A DNA stretch of 64,000 nt from positions 105,597 through 169,596 of the forward strand of contig DASZVA010000010.1 in NCBI GenBank assembly GCA_035547395.1. The letters are read 5' to 3'. The notes beneath the pieces were generated by a model that saw nothing but the letters and a program-made list of their open reading frames with translations, made no database searches and was not told the DNA's origin. This document shows positions 32,667 through 41,097 of the stretch, piece after piece. Source of the stretch: CALREJ01 sp035547395. GTDB lineage: Bacteria; Patescibacteriota; Gracilibacteria; Peribacterales; Peribacteraceae. Numbering within the stretch: position 1 is the first letter of the stretch; every line of letters starts with the position of its first letter. Made by a program: the position numbers and the translations under genes.

Positions 32667-34175
32667 CACATCGTAGTAACGATAAAATTCACTGGCCGTC
32701 GGTCTTGCGGCTTCATCCGCAACTTCCGCGCGTTTGCCTTCGATGTAGGACGTGATGAAGCTCTCGGAGAAGACGCCGCTTTTCGTGAGGAAGTCGTGAT
32801 CGGCTTCGAGTGCGTCGAGCGCATCGCCGAGCGTCGCGGGCGCGTGATTGATTTGCGCCAGCTCGCTTGCGGACATGTGGTAGAGATTCACGTCCGTGTG
32901 CGGACCCGGATCCAGCTCGTTCTCGATGCCGTCGAGTCCCGCGAGAAGCAGAGCCGAGAACGCAAGGTACGGATTGGCCGCGGCGTCCGGCATGCGGAAT
33001 TCGACGCGCTTCGCGCGCGGATTATTCGAATACATCGGAATGCGGATCGCGGCGGATCTGTTGCGCGCAGAGTAAATGAGATTCACCGGCGCTTCGAAGC
33101 CCGGCACAAGTCTCTTGTAACTGTTCGTCGTCGGATTGCACAGAGCGCAGAGCGCGCGCGCATGTTTCAAAAGTCCGCCGATGTACTGCAATGCCAAGGT
33201 GCTGAGTCCCGCATATTCGTTTCCCGCAAAGAGCGGTCGTCCTTCTTTCCACAAACTCTGATGCACGTGCATCCCGGATCCGTTGTCGCCGAATAAGGGT
33301 TTCGGCATGAAGGTCGCGCTCTTGCCGTATCTGGCCGCGACGTTGCGCACGATGTATTTATAACGCATGAGCTTGTCGGCCATGGTGAGCATGGTGTCGC
33401 GCTCCATGTCGATCTCCGCCTGTCCGGCGGTCGCGACTTCATGGTGGAACGTTTCGATTTTGATGCCTGCCCTCTCCATCTCGCGCACCATCTCGCTGCG
33501 CAGATCTTGCTGGGTGTCCGCGGGTGACGCGGGGAAATATCCTTCCTTGTGGCGGATCGCATAGCCGGTGCTACCGATTTTGTCCGTGTTCCAGATCGCT
33601 TCACCACTGTCGACTTCGTACATCGATCCCTGTGCACTTGTTTTGTAGCGCACGGAATCAAAAATGAAGAATTCCGCTTCGGGTCCGAAATATGCGGTAT
33701 CCGCGATGCCGCTGTTTTCAAGCGCGAGCATCGCGCGGCGGGCGATCGTGCGCGGCGACGAATCGTAAAAGTCGGTCGAGACCGGATCTTTCACATCGCA
33801 CAGTACCGAGAGCGTCGCTTCGCTCTTGAACGTATCGAGAACCGCCGTTGAAGGATCTGGAATGAGCAGCATGTCCGATTCCTCGATCTGCTGGAATCCG
33901 CGGATGGAGCTTCCGTCGAATCCTGCGCCGCCTTTCAAGACGTCTTCCAGTTCGTGAATCGGTTTGCTCGTATGCTGCAAGGTTCCCGGCACATCGACGA
34001 ACGTGAGATCGAGCATCGTCGTTCCCTGTTCCTTTGCAAAGTCGATCACATCCTGCATCGATGCCATCGGCGGACGGAATGCGAGATCATCCATGATCTC
34101 TTTCATTTTCAATTGGGTGAGATTGTCCGTGATGCTTTTTGAGTGCGTGCGAACGGCGGGATCCATGGTCGGCAT
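32664..34175 (-). CDS. glnA: Glutamine synthetase type I
   Basis: 503 residues, slightly longer than usual (about 470) through an N-terminal extension. Conserved blocks: GFDGSSIRGFQQIEESDM, the Glu ligands in YFGPEAEFFIFDS, HHEVATAGQAEIDMERD, the active-site NGSGMHVHQSLWK, and NLIYSARNRSAAIRIP. A Tyr in DVNLYHM occupies the adenylylation-loop position of enterobacterial enzymes. Condenses ammonia with glutamate. It is divergent from the TrmB-like regulator. Confidence 0.95.
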   Translation of the reverse strand: MPTMDPAVRTHSKSITDNLTQLKMKEIMDDLAFRPPMASMQDVIDFAKEQGTTMLDLTFVDVPGTLQHTSKPIHELEDVLKGGAGFDGSSIRGFQQIEESDMLLIPDPSTAVLDTFKSEATLSVLCDVKDPVSTDFYDSSPRTIARRAMLALENSGIADTAYFGPEAEFFIFDSVRYKTSAQGSMYEVDSGEAIWNTDKIGSTGYAIRHKEGYFPASPADTQQDLRSEMVREMERAGIKIETFHHEVATAGQAEIDMERDTMLTMADKLMRYKYIVRNVAARYGKSATFMPKPLFGDNGSGMHVHQSLWKEGRPLFAGNEYAGLSTLALQYIGGLLKHARALCALCNPTTNSYKRLVPGFEAPVNLIYSARNRSAAIRIPMYSNNPRAKRVEFRMPDAAANPYLAFSALLLAGLDGIENELDPGPHTDVNLYHMSASELAQINHAPATLGDALDALEADHDFLTKSGVFSESFITSYIEGKRAEVADEAARPTASEFYRYYDV

Positions 34176-34362
34176 ACAGAAGGGGAAAAGAATGAACGGC
34201 GCACTTGTACGTTGCGAACATTGTCATCGGCAAGAGAGTGATGGTATTTATTTGTGATCAGTTATTGTTTTTTACAACAAAACATATCATCGTATTTTTG
34301 GCTTTCATTTGAAGCTATACAGAGCAAACACTCGTCGATGTATTTCATGAATCACATGTATG

Positions 34363-34392
34363 TTGTTCAAAATAGGAACATATTGCTACACT
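34363..34392 (+). promoter_or_regulatory. Leaderless promoter with inverted repeat, TrmB-like gene
   Basis: TTGTTC (34363-34368), an 18-nt spacer and TACACT (34387-34392), ending 9 nt before the ATG at 34402. TGTTC-N7-GAACA (34364-34380) overlaps the -35. Confidence 0.65.
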
Positions 34393-34401
34393 CTGGATAC
34401 T

Positions 34402-35154
34402 ATGGCGAAAGAATTATTGCCGGTCCTGCAGGCGGTCGGTCTCGACGACAAGGAAGCGCAGTTGTATCTGGCAGGACTCCAGATCGGTTCCGCGCCCGCA
34501 TCGGATTACGCGAAAACAACCGGACTCAATCGCATCACGACGTACAATGCGCTCGAATCGCTCGTGCACAGAAGTTTGTTTACGTTCGTGAAAAAAATGC
34601 GCGGCAAATGGTATGCGCCGGTTGCGCCGGAATACCTCTCGCTCGAGGTGCAGAAAAATGCGCAGGCGTTGGAGCGCGCTCTTCCGGAGCTTCGCTCATT
34701 GCAGGGAACAAGTTTCCGCAAACCGCGCGTGCGCTTCTTTGAAGGATGGGAAGGCATCCGCAAAGTGTACGAAGACACCCTCACCGCCAAAAGCGAACTT
34801 CTCAACTTCGCCAATTCAACGGTCGTCCGAAAATTCTGGCCGTCGTACGATGACGAATATGTCGCGCAGCGTGTGAAGCATGGCATTTATCTGCGCGGCA
34901 TCGCTCCCGATGATGCGACCGGCAAGCGCGTGCACGGAGAAGACAAGCAATACCTGCGCGAGATCCGCCTGGTGTCATCGAAGGACTTTGACTTCCGAAA
35001 CGAAATCAAAATCTACGACCACAAAGTCGCGATCGTCTCCTTCGGCACCGATCAAGTGGAACTCTTCGGCGTCATCATCGAGAGCAAGGAAGTCGCCGAA
35101 ACGCAGCGGCAGATCTTTGAAATGGCGTGGAGGTATGCTGGGAGGAGATCGTAA
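34402..35154 (+). CDS. TrmB-like transcriptional regulator
   Basis: 250 residues. The N-terminal winged helix has the TrmB pattern: LQAVGLDDKEAQLYLAGLQ, ASDYAKTTGLNRITTYNALE, LVHRSLFTFVKKMRGKWYAP. The C-terminal domain (FFEGWEGIRKVYEDTLTAKS, then a phospholipase-D-like sensor fold) is seen in TrmB regulators common in CPR bacteria and archaea. It is divergent from glnA across a 226-nt gap, so control of nitrogen genes is possible but unproven. Confidence 0.8.
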   Translation: MAKELLPVLQAVGLDDKEAQLYLAGLQIGSAPASDYAKTTGLNRITTYNALESLVHRSLFTFVKKMRGKWYAPVAPEYLSLEVQKNAQALERALPELRSLQGTSFRKPRVRFFEGWEGIRKVYEDTLTAKSELLNFANSTVVRKFWPSYDDEYVAQRVKHGIYLRGIAPDDATGKRVHGEDKQYLREIRLVSSKDFDFRNEIKIYDHKVAIVSFGTDQVELFGVIIESKEVAETQRQIFEMAWRYAGRRS

Positions 35155-35184
35155 TTATCTCAAATAGAAGCCTTTTCCATATTT

Positions 35185-35213
35185 TTGACTTAATTAATAC
35201 TAAGTTGTATAAT
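35185..35213 (+). promoter_or_regulatory. Strong leaderless promoter
   Basis: TTGACT (35185-35190), a 17-nt spacer and TATAAT (35208-35213), ending 8 nt before the ATG at 35222. The closest match to the sigma-70 consensus in the window. Confidence 0.85.
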
Positions 35214-35221
35214 ATAATAAT

Positions 35222-36217
35222 ATGAAACAGCACCCTCATACATCATCCGAAACACCGCGAGAAGATCTTCGTTTGAGCTGGACGCGGCAGTGCGATGCTT
35301 TGCTGAAGCGGCAAGAAGACCTGATGGCAATCTGCGATGATCTTCCTGATTATCAGGAAACGATGAAGGGAGAAACAATCATGGCAAAGCACGGAGACGT
35401 GAAAGCGAACTTCGAGGATTTGCCGGAGATGAAAGAAACCGTGCTGCGCATGCTCGACGATGCCCTCGCGACTCTTGAAAAAGTGGAAACCGAGGCGGAC
35501 ATCCGCCTTGAGGATCAGAAGAGGCGATTGCACTATGCCCGGGAACTGGTTGCGAAGAGCGACCCGTCGCAGATACCGTCGAATATGTCCATCGATTCGG
35601 ATATACGGAATTATTTTGCAGATTTCGTGCAGATGCGGGACGGTTCAAATCAGGTCGAACAATTGAAACATCAATCCAAACCGGCAGGGCCGAGAAGCTG
35701 GACTACGTTCGAATTGAAAGGCGAACAACTCAGAAACGCGATGGAACTCATCCGCGGGTCCCGCAACATTTTCGAAGCGGCGAAAGCGGTGCAGGAGTTA
35801 TTGGATCTGTTTCTCGCCGCTTACGAGCGCGCGCAGCAGAAGCGCAAGGAACAATTGAAACCGAAAGTCGCCGCGATGAAAGAAATCCGTCTTGCCGCCG
35901 TGCGTGCCGATAAACTGTCGGATGCCGAGCGTAATCCCGACCTGGTTGCGCAGCCGCTCAGAGAATTGGAAAGAACCATTGAGATGATCGGGGACCAGCG
36001 CGGTGCTGACTTTTGGACGCCGAGACAGTACCGACAGTACATGAAGACTGTCTGCAACGATGCATACGGATTGGTTCGCCAATACGGGTTCGAAGATCAG
36101 TTGCAGCAGGAGGAATCCCGGGCAAAAGCCGCAACCCAAATGCAGACGTTGCGGGTTGGTGAGATGACGGAACGGCGTTCGTTACTGTCGCGTCTGTTCA
36201 GGAAAAAGAAGAAATAA
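35222..36217 (+). CDS. Hypothetical coiled-coil protein
   Basis: 331 residues, soluble, highly charged and predicted mostly helical (for example DALATLEKVETEADIRLEDQ and AAYERAQQKRKEQLKPK). It ends LLSRLFRKKKK, a basic tail that may touch membrane or nucleic acid. No signal peptide and no recognised domain. The strong promoter suggests an abundant product. Confidence 0.65.
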   Translation: MKQHPHTSSETPREDLRLSWTRQCDALLKRQEDLMAICDDLPDYQETMKGETIMAKHGDVKANFEDLPEMKETVLRMLDDALATLEKVETEADIRLEDQKRRLHYARELVAKSDPSQIPSNMSIDSDIRNYFADFVQMRDGSNQVEQLKHQSKPAGPRSWTTFELKGEQLRNAMELIRGSRNIFEAAKAVQELLDLFLAAYERAQQKRKEQLKPKVAAMKEIRLAAVRADKLSDAERNPDLVAQPLRELERTIEMIGDQRGADFWTPRQYRQYMKTVCNDAYGLVRQYGFEDQLQQEESRAKAATQMQTLRVGEMTERRSLLSRLFRKKKK

Positions 36218-36244
36218 ATGGCGCCTCATTGTATATCGAAGGAG

Positions 36245-36250
36245 TACACT
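36245..36250 (+). promoter_or_regulatory. Leaderless-type -10
   Basis: TACACT ends 6 nt before the ATG at 36257, favouring that start over the one at 36218. Confidence 0.5.
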
Positions 36251-36256
36251 TTCTGT

Positions 36257-36631
36257 ATGGAACGCGCTCAATACGAAGCCATCATCCGCGATACGATCGA
36301 GGCACTGCCGGATCAGATCCGGGAGAAATTAAACGACGTCGCGATCGTGATCGAGGAGACGGCGCCGCCGCAGAAGCGGGGGATACTGCTCGGGCTCTAC
36401 GAAGGCATGCCGCTCACCGAATGGGGACGCGACATGGTGGCGAAATTGCCGGACAAGATCACGCTCTTTACCGCGTCGATCGAGCAGGTCGCGGGTTCGG
36501 AGGAGCGGATTCCGGACATCGTGCGCGAGACGCTCTGGCACGAGATCGCGCACTACTTCGGCTTCGGCCACGACCGCATCCACGTGATGGAAGAGCGCTG
36601 GCGCGCGAAGCGGGGATTGCAGGAACAGTGA
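36257..36631 (+). CDS. MMP-like zincin metallopeptidase domain protein
   Basis: 124 residues. The motif RETLWHEIAHYFGFGHDRIH is an HExxH zinc site with a third ligand downstream (HEIAHYFGFGH), as in the small zincin family formerly DUF1025. IVIEETAPPQKRGILLGLYEG and ITLFTASIEQ match the family core. No signal peptide, so it acts in the cytoplasm if active. Substrate unknown. It is convergent with the thioredoxin gene. Confidence 0.85.
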   Translation: MERAQYEAIIRDTIEALPDQIREKLNDVAIVIEETAPPQKRGILLGLYEGMPLTEWGRDMVAKLPDKITLFTASIEQVAGSEERIPDIVRETLWHEIAHYFGFGHDRIHVMEERWRAKRGLQEQ

Positions 36632-36638
36632 GGTGCCT

Positions 36639-36968
36639 TTAGGCCGCGAGCGCGAACGTCTCGTTGACCGCCTGCTTGAAGGCGGCCTTGGGCGCGGCGC
36701 CCATGAAGCCCTTGAGCGGCTTGCCGTCCTTGAAGAGCATGAATGTCGGGATCGACTGGATGCCGAACATGCCGGGGATCTGCGTATTCTCGTCGACGTT
36801 CATCTGGACGAATTTCACTTTGCCGTCATATTCGTTTGCCAGATCTTCCATGACGGGATGCATGGCGCGGCAAGGTCCGCACCAGGGCGCAAAGAAGTCG
36901 ACGACGACCGGCAGATCAGACTGCACGACGTCGGTTTCAAAGGTGGAATCGGTAATGGTATCCAACAT
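36639..36968 (-). CDS. trxA: Thioredoxin
   Basis: 109 residues. Active site FFAPWCGPCRAM (Cys30, Cys33), cis-Pro in IQSIPTFMLFKDG, Asp24 in the buried position. Reduces protein disulfides and may feed the DipZ-type protein at 10766. It is 19 nt downstream of the CsoR-like gene, so it is probably under that repressor. Confidence 0.93.
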   Translation of the reverse strand: MLDTITDSTFETDVVQSDLPVVVDFFAPWCGPCRAMHPVMEDLANEYDGKVKFVQMNVDENTQIPGMFGIQSIPTFMLFKDGKPLKGFMGAAPKAAFKQAVNETFALAA

Positions 36969-36987
36969 GATGGAATGGGGGAATGAA

Positions 36988-37245
36988 TCAGGATTTGTAG
37001 AGTGCGAGCACCGTGTGCAATCGTTCGCGATCTTTGGGGGACATGCGATTGCTCTTGAGCTCACGCGTCAGTGTTTCCTCGACAATGCTCGCTCGCACGG
37101 AATTAAAAGATGTGAGGATAGACTGCGTGAGATGCGAGACATCTTCACAGGAGCGCTGCTCCTCGATGTACGTTTTGAGCGCGTCGATCTGCCCCTGAAT
37201 GCGGCTTAAGTGCCGGACGATCTTGGCGCAGCTGTCATCGTGCAT
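36988..37245 (-). CDS. CsoR/FrmR-family repressor with altered sensor site
   Basis: 85 residues, the all-helical CsoR fold (HLSRIQGQIDALKTYIEEQR, SCEDVSHLTQSILTSFNSVR). The first ligand Cys is present (Cys33), but the equivalents of the CsoR His and second Cys (25 and 29 residues later) are Thr58 and Glu62, so copper sensing of the known type is unlikely. Cys6 near the N-terminus and Cys33 may instead sense thiol or electrophile stress. It forms a unit with thioredoxin. Confidence 0.85.
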   Translation of the reverse strand: MHDDSCAKIVRHLSRIQGQIDALKTYIEEQRSCEDVSHLTQSILTSFNSVRASIVEETLTRELKSNRMSPKDRERLHTVLALYKS

Positions 37246-37270
37246 GGAATAGCGGGGTAAGAAAACACTC

Positions 37271-37302
37271 TCATAGTATACCCCCTACCCTATATATGCA
37301 AA
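37271..37302 (-). promoter_or_regulatory. CsoR-like promoter and GC-block operator
   Basis: The plus strand reads ATAGTATACCCCCTACCCTA from 37274, resembling CsoR/RcnR/FrmR operators (a C-tract flanked by AT). On the minus strand TATACT (37280-37275) is the -10, about 29 nt before the ATG. Confidence 0.65.
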
Positions 37303-37421
37303 TAAAATTTATGAAATTTTCCGATATTTTTGCTGTTTCTTATTTTTAATATTTATTCATATATGCTTATATGAGTGAATACAAAATATATACAAATAAA
37401 ATGGCTTTTATCTGATGTAAA
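37303..37421. other. AT-rich intergenic region
   Basis: No gene visible. A short inverted repeat, TCATATA-TGCT-TATATGA (37357-37374), resembles ArsR/SmtB-type operators, but no such regulator or matching promoter is adjacent. Confidence 0.4.
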
Positions 37422-38612
37422 TCAGGAATCAGCAGTGGAATAATTCTGCCGCGGAATGAACAGAAGAAGAGCGACTGAACCGATCAATGAAGACAGCATT
37501 CCATACAAGAACGTCGCCTGCGGACCGAATGCGCTCCAAAGCAGGCCGCCGACAAAGCTCGCAATAAGCCCGGTGAGACCGATGGTCGCCGTGTACCAAC
37601 CGACGCCGCTCGCGCGCATGGATGCCGGCACCAGATCGATTGCGAGCGCTTTGCCGACCGCGCGGAAGATCCCTTGATATGCGCCGTACATGATAAACAG
37701 AAAGCCGATCAGAATGACGTTTTGCAGAAAACCGAATCCCGCATACACGATTGCGGCGAGCAAAAACGCCAGAAGCAGGACTCCTTTTCTGCCGAGCACG
37801 TCGGACAAATGTCCCGCTGGGTACGATGCCGCAGCAGCGACAAAGTTATAAAAGGCATAGATGAGAATGGTGATGGTGAGCGGTACGCCGAGGTTCTGCG
37901 TGCGCAGAATGAGGAAGGCATTCGTGGAATTGCCGATGCCGAAGAGCGCCGTCACGAGCAGGTAGATCCAGTAGTTCTTGGGAAATTTTCTCAGAGTCAA
38001 ATCCGCCTTTGCGGCGATCTCCGTCTCTTTCCTTTCGTGCACGAAGAGAATCATGAGCACCGCGAGCGATCCGGGAATGATTGCCAGCCAAAAGATCGAG
38101 CGCAACGAGACATGGAATATCGAGAGCAATGCGATTGCGACGAGCGGTCCGACGAAGGCGCCGAGATTGTCTCCGATCCCTTCGAGTCCGAATGCCTTGC
38201 CGCGATTTGCTGCATCTGCCGACGATGCGATGAGCGCGTCGCGCGGTGCGGATCTGGTCCCTGTGCCGAATCTGTCCACCGAACGCGCGGCGAGCACGCC
38301 CGTCCACGCCGTTGAGAATCCGATGAACGGTTTCGAGAGAGCCGAGATCGCGTAGCCCGTGAACGCGATCCATTTTCGTTTCTTCAGTTTATCTGCCAAT
38401 GATCCCGAAAATCCCTGCACGATATTCTGGATGGCGGGTGCGATTCCTTCGATCAATCCCACGATGCTTGTGCTCACGCCGAGTGTCTGCGTCAGAAAAA
38501 TCGGCAGCACGGGATAGAGCATCTCCGTTGAAATATCCGAAAAGAAACTGGTGAATGCGAGAAGGAATGTGTCTTTCGTCAGTCCCGAGAAGAATGATCG
38601 TCGTGTGGGCAT
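37422..38612 (-). CDS. MFS transporter
   Basis: 396 residues, about 12 helices. Start and first loop: LLAFTSFFSDISTEMLYPVLP; the loop between helices 2 and 3: GSLADKLKKRKWIAFTGYAI; then RSVDRFGTGTRSAPRDALIA, a motif of the YxlH/Nre-like MFS branch. The substrate is not evident. Start supported by TATACT ending 9 nt upstream. Confidence 0.88.
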   Translation of the reverse strand: MPTRRSFFSGLTKDTFLLAFTSFFSDISTEMLYPVLPIFLTQTLGVSTSIVGLIEGIAPAIQNIVQGFSGSLADKLKKRKWIAFTGYAISALSKPFIGFSTAWTGVLAARSVDRFGTGTRSAPRDALIASSADAANRGKAFGLEGIGDNLGAFVGPLVAIALLSIFHVSLRSIFWLAIIPGSLAVLMILFVHERKETEIAAKADLTLRKFPKNYWIYLLVTALFGIGNSTNAFLILRTQNLGVPLTITILIYAFYNFVAAAASYPAGHLSDVLGRKGVLLLAFLLAAIVYAGFGFLQNVILIGFLFIMYGAYQGIFRAVGKALAIDLVPASMRASGVGWYTATIGLTGLIASFVGGLLWSAFGPQATFLYGMLSSLIGSVALLLFIPRQNYSTADS

Positions 38613-38621
38613 ATAAGAATG

Positions 38622-38627
38622 AGTATA
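38622..38627 (-). promoter_or_regulatory. Leaderless-type -10
   Basis: TATACT on the minus strand, 9 nt before the ATG at 38612. Confidence 0.5.
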
Positions 38628-38708
38628 CGCAAAAATGCGGCGGATGCATGCAAGAAATGAATCGGGTTCGCATTGTCAGACTTCGAAAAGAAGAACGTCA
38701 ACCATGGC

Positions 38709-39254
38709 ATGGATCGAACACACTTTGCCGCGAGTCCCGAGAAGGAAAAACTTGCGCGGGCGCAGGGCGACGCCTACGACGCCGCGCTCGCGGAGATGAA
38801 AAAGGAAGACGTGCATGCGAGCATCGAAGCGGAGGAGTACGTGATCACGTTCGTCGCGGAGAAGGCCGAAGGCATGTACGCGCCGTCATCGGCAACGGAC
38901 CTGTCATGGCACACGCCGGACGACGGCGCCAACGTACATATCGAAGTCGCGGTGCAGGATCGCTATGATCACCGCTTTCTGCCGCAGCTCGACGTCGAAT
39001 GCACGCTGGTCGATGAAGCCGGCAACATCATCGGCACCAAGATGCAGCCGTTTCTGTGGCATCCGTTTCTCTTTCATTACGGAGCGAACTGGCACATTCC
39101 CGGGAGCGGCTTATATCGCGCGCGCATCGTCGTTCGTCAGCCGGCATTTCACCGGCATGACGAAAAATTCGGCAAACGGTACGAACGCACCGTGGAAGTC
39201 GAGTTGGGACCGATCGATCTGCCCGTGGGACAAAAACCGCACGGACCGGAATGA
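38709..39254 (+). CDS. Tp34/P19-like iron-binding domain protein
   Basis: 181 residues from ATG 38709; a TTG at 38673 in frame is an alternative. AEKAEGMYAPSSATDLSWHT, ANVHIEVAVQDR, LWHPFLFHYGANWHIPGSGL and YRARIVVRQPAFHRHDEKF match the Tp34/P19 iron-transport fold (paired His, Met/His ligands, 'HYG.N...PG.G.Y' strand). Unlike P19 there is no signal peptide, so it appears cytoplasmic or uses another route. Assignment is by eye. Confidence 0.5.
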   Translation: MDRTHFAASPEKEKLARAQGDAYDAALAEMKKEDVHASIEAEEYVITFVAEKAEGMYAPSSATDLSWHTPDDGANVHIEVAVQDRYDHRFLPQLDVECTLVDEAGNIIGTKMQPFLWHPFLFHYGANWHIPGSGLYRARIVVRQPAFHRHDEKFGKRYERTVEVELGPIDLPVGQKPHGPE

Positions 39255-39845
39255 TCAGGCGGTTTTTCTTCGCAGCATCGCGATGGATCCGAGAATGTTG
39301 AGCAGGAATCCCGTGCCTGCCATCAGCGGAATCGTGATGTAGCCGAAGATGAAGTTGATCTGCGTCGCAGCGCACGACGTGCCGGATGCATCGCAGGGTT
39401 TGAGCAATGTGTTATTTCCTTGCGCATCGAGCACCGGGTGCAATGCGGCCTGCAACTGTTCGTTGTAATGAAAACCTGCAATGAGTATGCCGATGATGCT
39501 GAGAGCGAGAATGTACGGAGCAATCTGCCTGTCTCTTTTGAGCAAGGCGATGAGCAGAAGCAGCGCCTGCGGATACATGAAGATGCGCTGGAACCAGCAA
39601 AGCTTGCACGGCGTCCATCCGGCGATTTCGGATAGAAACAGGCTCCCGCCCGTTGCGACGAGCGCGACGATGAACGTCAGAATCAGTCCGTGTGCCGACA
39701 CCCAGGTCGTCACTGCCGTTTTCCTTTTCGCGATTGCTTCCCAGATCAGAAGAGCCAGCAGGGCGATCGAGATCGCTTGTCCGATCACGACGAGTACCGC
39801 AAATGCGTTCACGACGTCGAAGGTGTAAAGCTTGAGAAAATCCAT
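39255..39845 (-). CDS. DsbB/BdbC-like disulfide oxidase
   Basis: 196 residues, four to five helices. First redox pair CKLCWFQRIFMYP, second pair in LKPCDASGTSCAATQINFIF, then GYITIPLMAGTGF. It re-oxidises an exported thiol oxidase and passes electrons to quinone. Start at 39845 fits TAGTAT (39858-39853) 7 nt upstream; 39854 lies inside that -10. No DsbA gene is adjacent. Confidence 0.9.
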   Translation of the reverse strand: MDFLKLYTFDVVNAFAVLVVIGQAISIALLALLIWEAIAKRKTAVTTWVSAHGLILTFIVALVATGGSLFLSEIAGWTPCKLCWFQRIFMYPQALLLLIALLKRDRQIAPYILALSIIGILIAGFHYNEQLQAALHPVLDAQGNNTLLKPCDASGTSCAATQINFIFGYITIPLMAGTGFLLNILGSIAMLRRKTA

Positions 39846-39852
39846 GCGGCTC

Positions 39853-39858
39853 ATACTA
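39853..39858 (-). promoter_or_regulatory. Leaderless-type -10
   Basis: TAGTAT on the minus strand, 7 nt before the ATG at 39845; decides the start. Confidence 0.5.
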
Positions 39859-39875
39859 GCATATGTTTGTTGAAT

Positions 39876-41015
39876 TCATGTCATTTTTTCCTTTATATCG
39901 GACATCGCAGACGCGACTTTTGGTGCGCATTGCAGAGGAATACCGCCGATGTTGACGCGTCCGTCGGCCGGCAGATGAATGTTATGGCGGATGCGCAATT
40001 GGTCCACGTCTTCGGGTTTGAAATCGGGTAATGCAAAGAGCCCTCTACCACCGCGAAATGCGCGTGCGAGTTCTTCGGGAAGAAAATGCGTGAGCAGCTC
40101 CCGTGTCTCGTCGATCTGTGTTCTGATCTCTCTCAGATCTGATGTCCATTCATTCCGCAATTCCTGCTGCACGAGTGCGACCACGCGCTGTCCGTACGCG
40201 GACGGAGGAGCGGCGCGTCTCAAGGCGGCATTTTGGTATTTCCTTTTGAACGCATGAAATTGATTTTGATACTGCACCATTGCTGCGGCGAGGCCGATGC
40301 GTTCATATGGAATGGCTTCGGATTTCGGCATAGCATGATTTTTGGATGCGGACCACGCGACGAGTATCGGCACTTTGTGCCCGGCAAGCGTTTTGATGCA
40401 GAACGCGTCCTGTTCCGGTTCATCTGTAAATCCCTGATACGCAAAGTCCACGATCGCGGTTGCGCCATATTTTTGCATCACATCCGCCAGCTCCATCCAT
40501 TGGTCCTGCGTGTAATCAAAACCCGTCGGGTTATTGCCGGTCGCCTGCACTAGAACATGTTTGATGCCGCTGCGGATTGCCTGCGTCAGTCCCTCAACCG
40601 ACGCTGCGCCGTTTTTCAGATACGGAACGTGCACGACGGTGAGTCCTGCCGCATGAGACAGATCAGCATGTTTTATCCACATCGGCGTTGGAACAGCGAT
40701 CGTTGCATGAGGTTGCAGTTCGGATATGAGTCGAAGATTGATGGATAATGCATCTTCACCGCCGCTCGTCGCAATGCTGGCGATGCGCGGATGATTGCCC
40801 AGCAGCCGTTCGACCGCTTGTCTGTAGGATGCAATGCCCAGAATGGAATTGTCTTGTTCATTGTTCTCTGGATCGATGCGCCGCATCGCCTGCTGTACGC
40901 TCGGGAAAATCAGGGACTCTCCGTTTTCGTCATACAGCACGCCGATCGTCGCGTTGATCGCGCCGGGTCCCGCTTCTTTCGCGCGCGCCGCTGCTTCCAG
41001 TATCAAATCGGACAT
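39876..41015 (-). CDS. Class I aminotransferase (aspartate/aromatic type)
   Basis: 379 residues. PLP fold with GGEDALSINLRL, QATGNNPTGFDYTQDQW (Asn-Pro-Thr-Gly), VDFAYQGF, and the lysine site VAWSASKNHAMPKSEAIPYERIG, as in the aspartate/aromatic aminotransferase Ia group. Transfers amino groups between amino and 2-oxo acids; exact substrate unknown. Alone between the DsbB-like gene and the PhnB-like gene. Confidence 0.88.
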   Translation of the reverse strand: MSDLILEAAARAKEAGPGAINATIGVLYDENGESLIFPSVQQAMRRIDPENNEQDNSILGIASYRQAVERLLGNHPRIASIATSGGEDALSINLRLISELQPHATIAVPTPMWIKHADLSHAAGLTVVHVPYLKNGAASVEGLTQAIRSGIKHVLVQATGNNPTGFDYTQDQWMELADVMQKYGATAIVDFAYQGFTDEPEQDAFCIKTLAGHKVPILVAWSASKNHAMPKSEAIPYERIGLAAAMVQYQNQFHAFKRKYQNAALRRAAPPSAYGQRVVALVQQELRNEWTSDLREIRTQIDETRELLTHFLPEELARAFRGGRGLFALPDFKPEDVDQLRIRHNIHLPADGRVNIGGIPLQCAPKVASAMSDIKEKMT

Positions 41016-41097
41016 GGGTGATTAAAAAGCGTTCGATGAAATAGCAAAATGGAAAGCAGGTCAATGACCCATTTCTTTTGTCTGAAAGCGCAAACAA

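Noticed and set aside
37357..37374. ArsR/SmtB-type operator
   Set aside because: No promoter or regulator of that family adjacent, and AT-rich DNA gives such repeats by chance.
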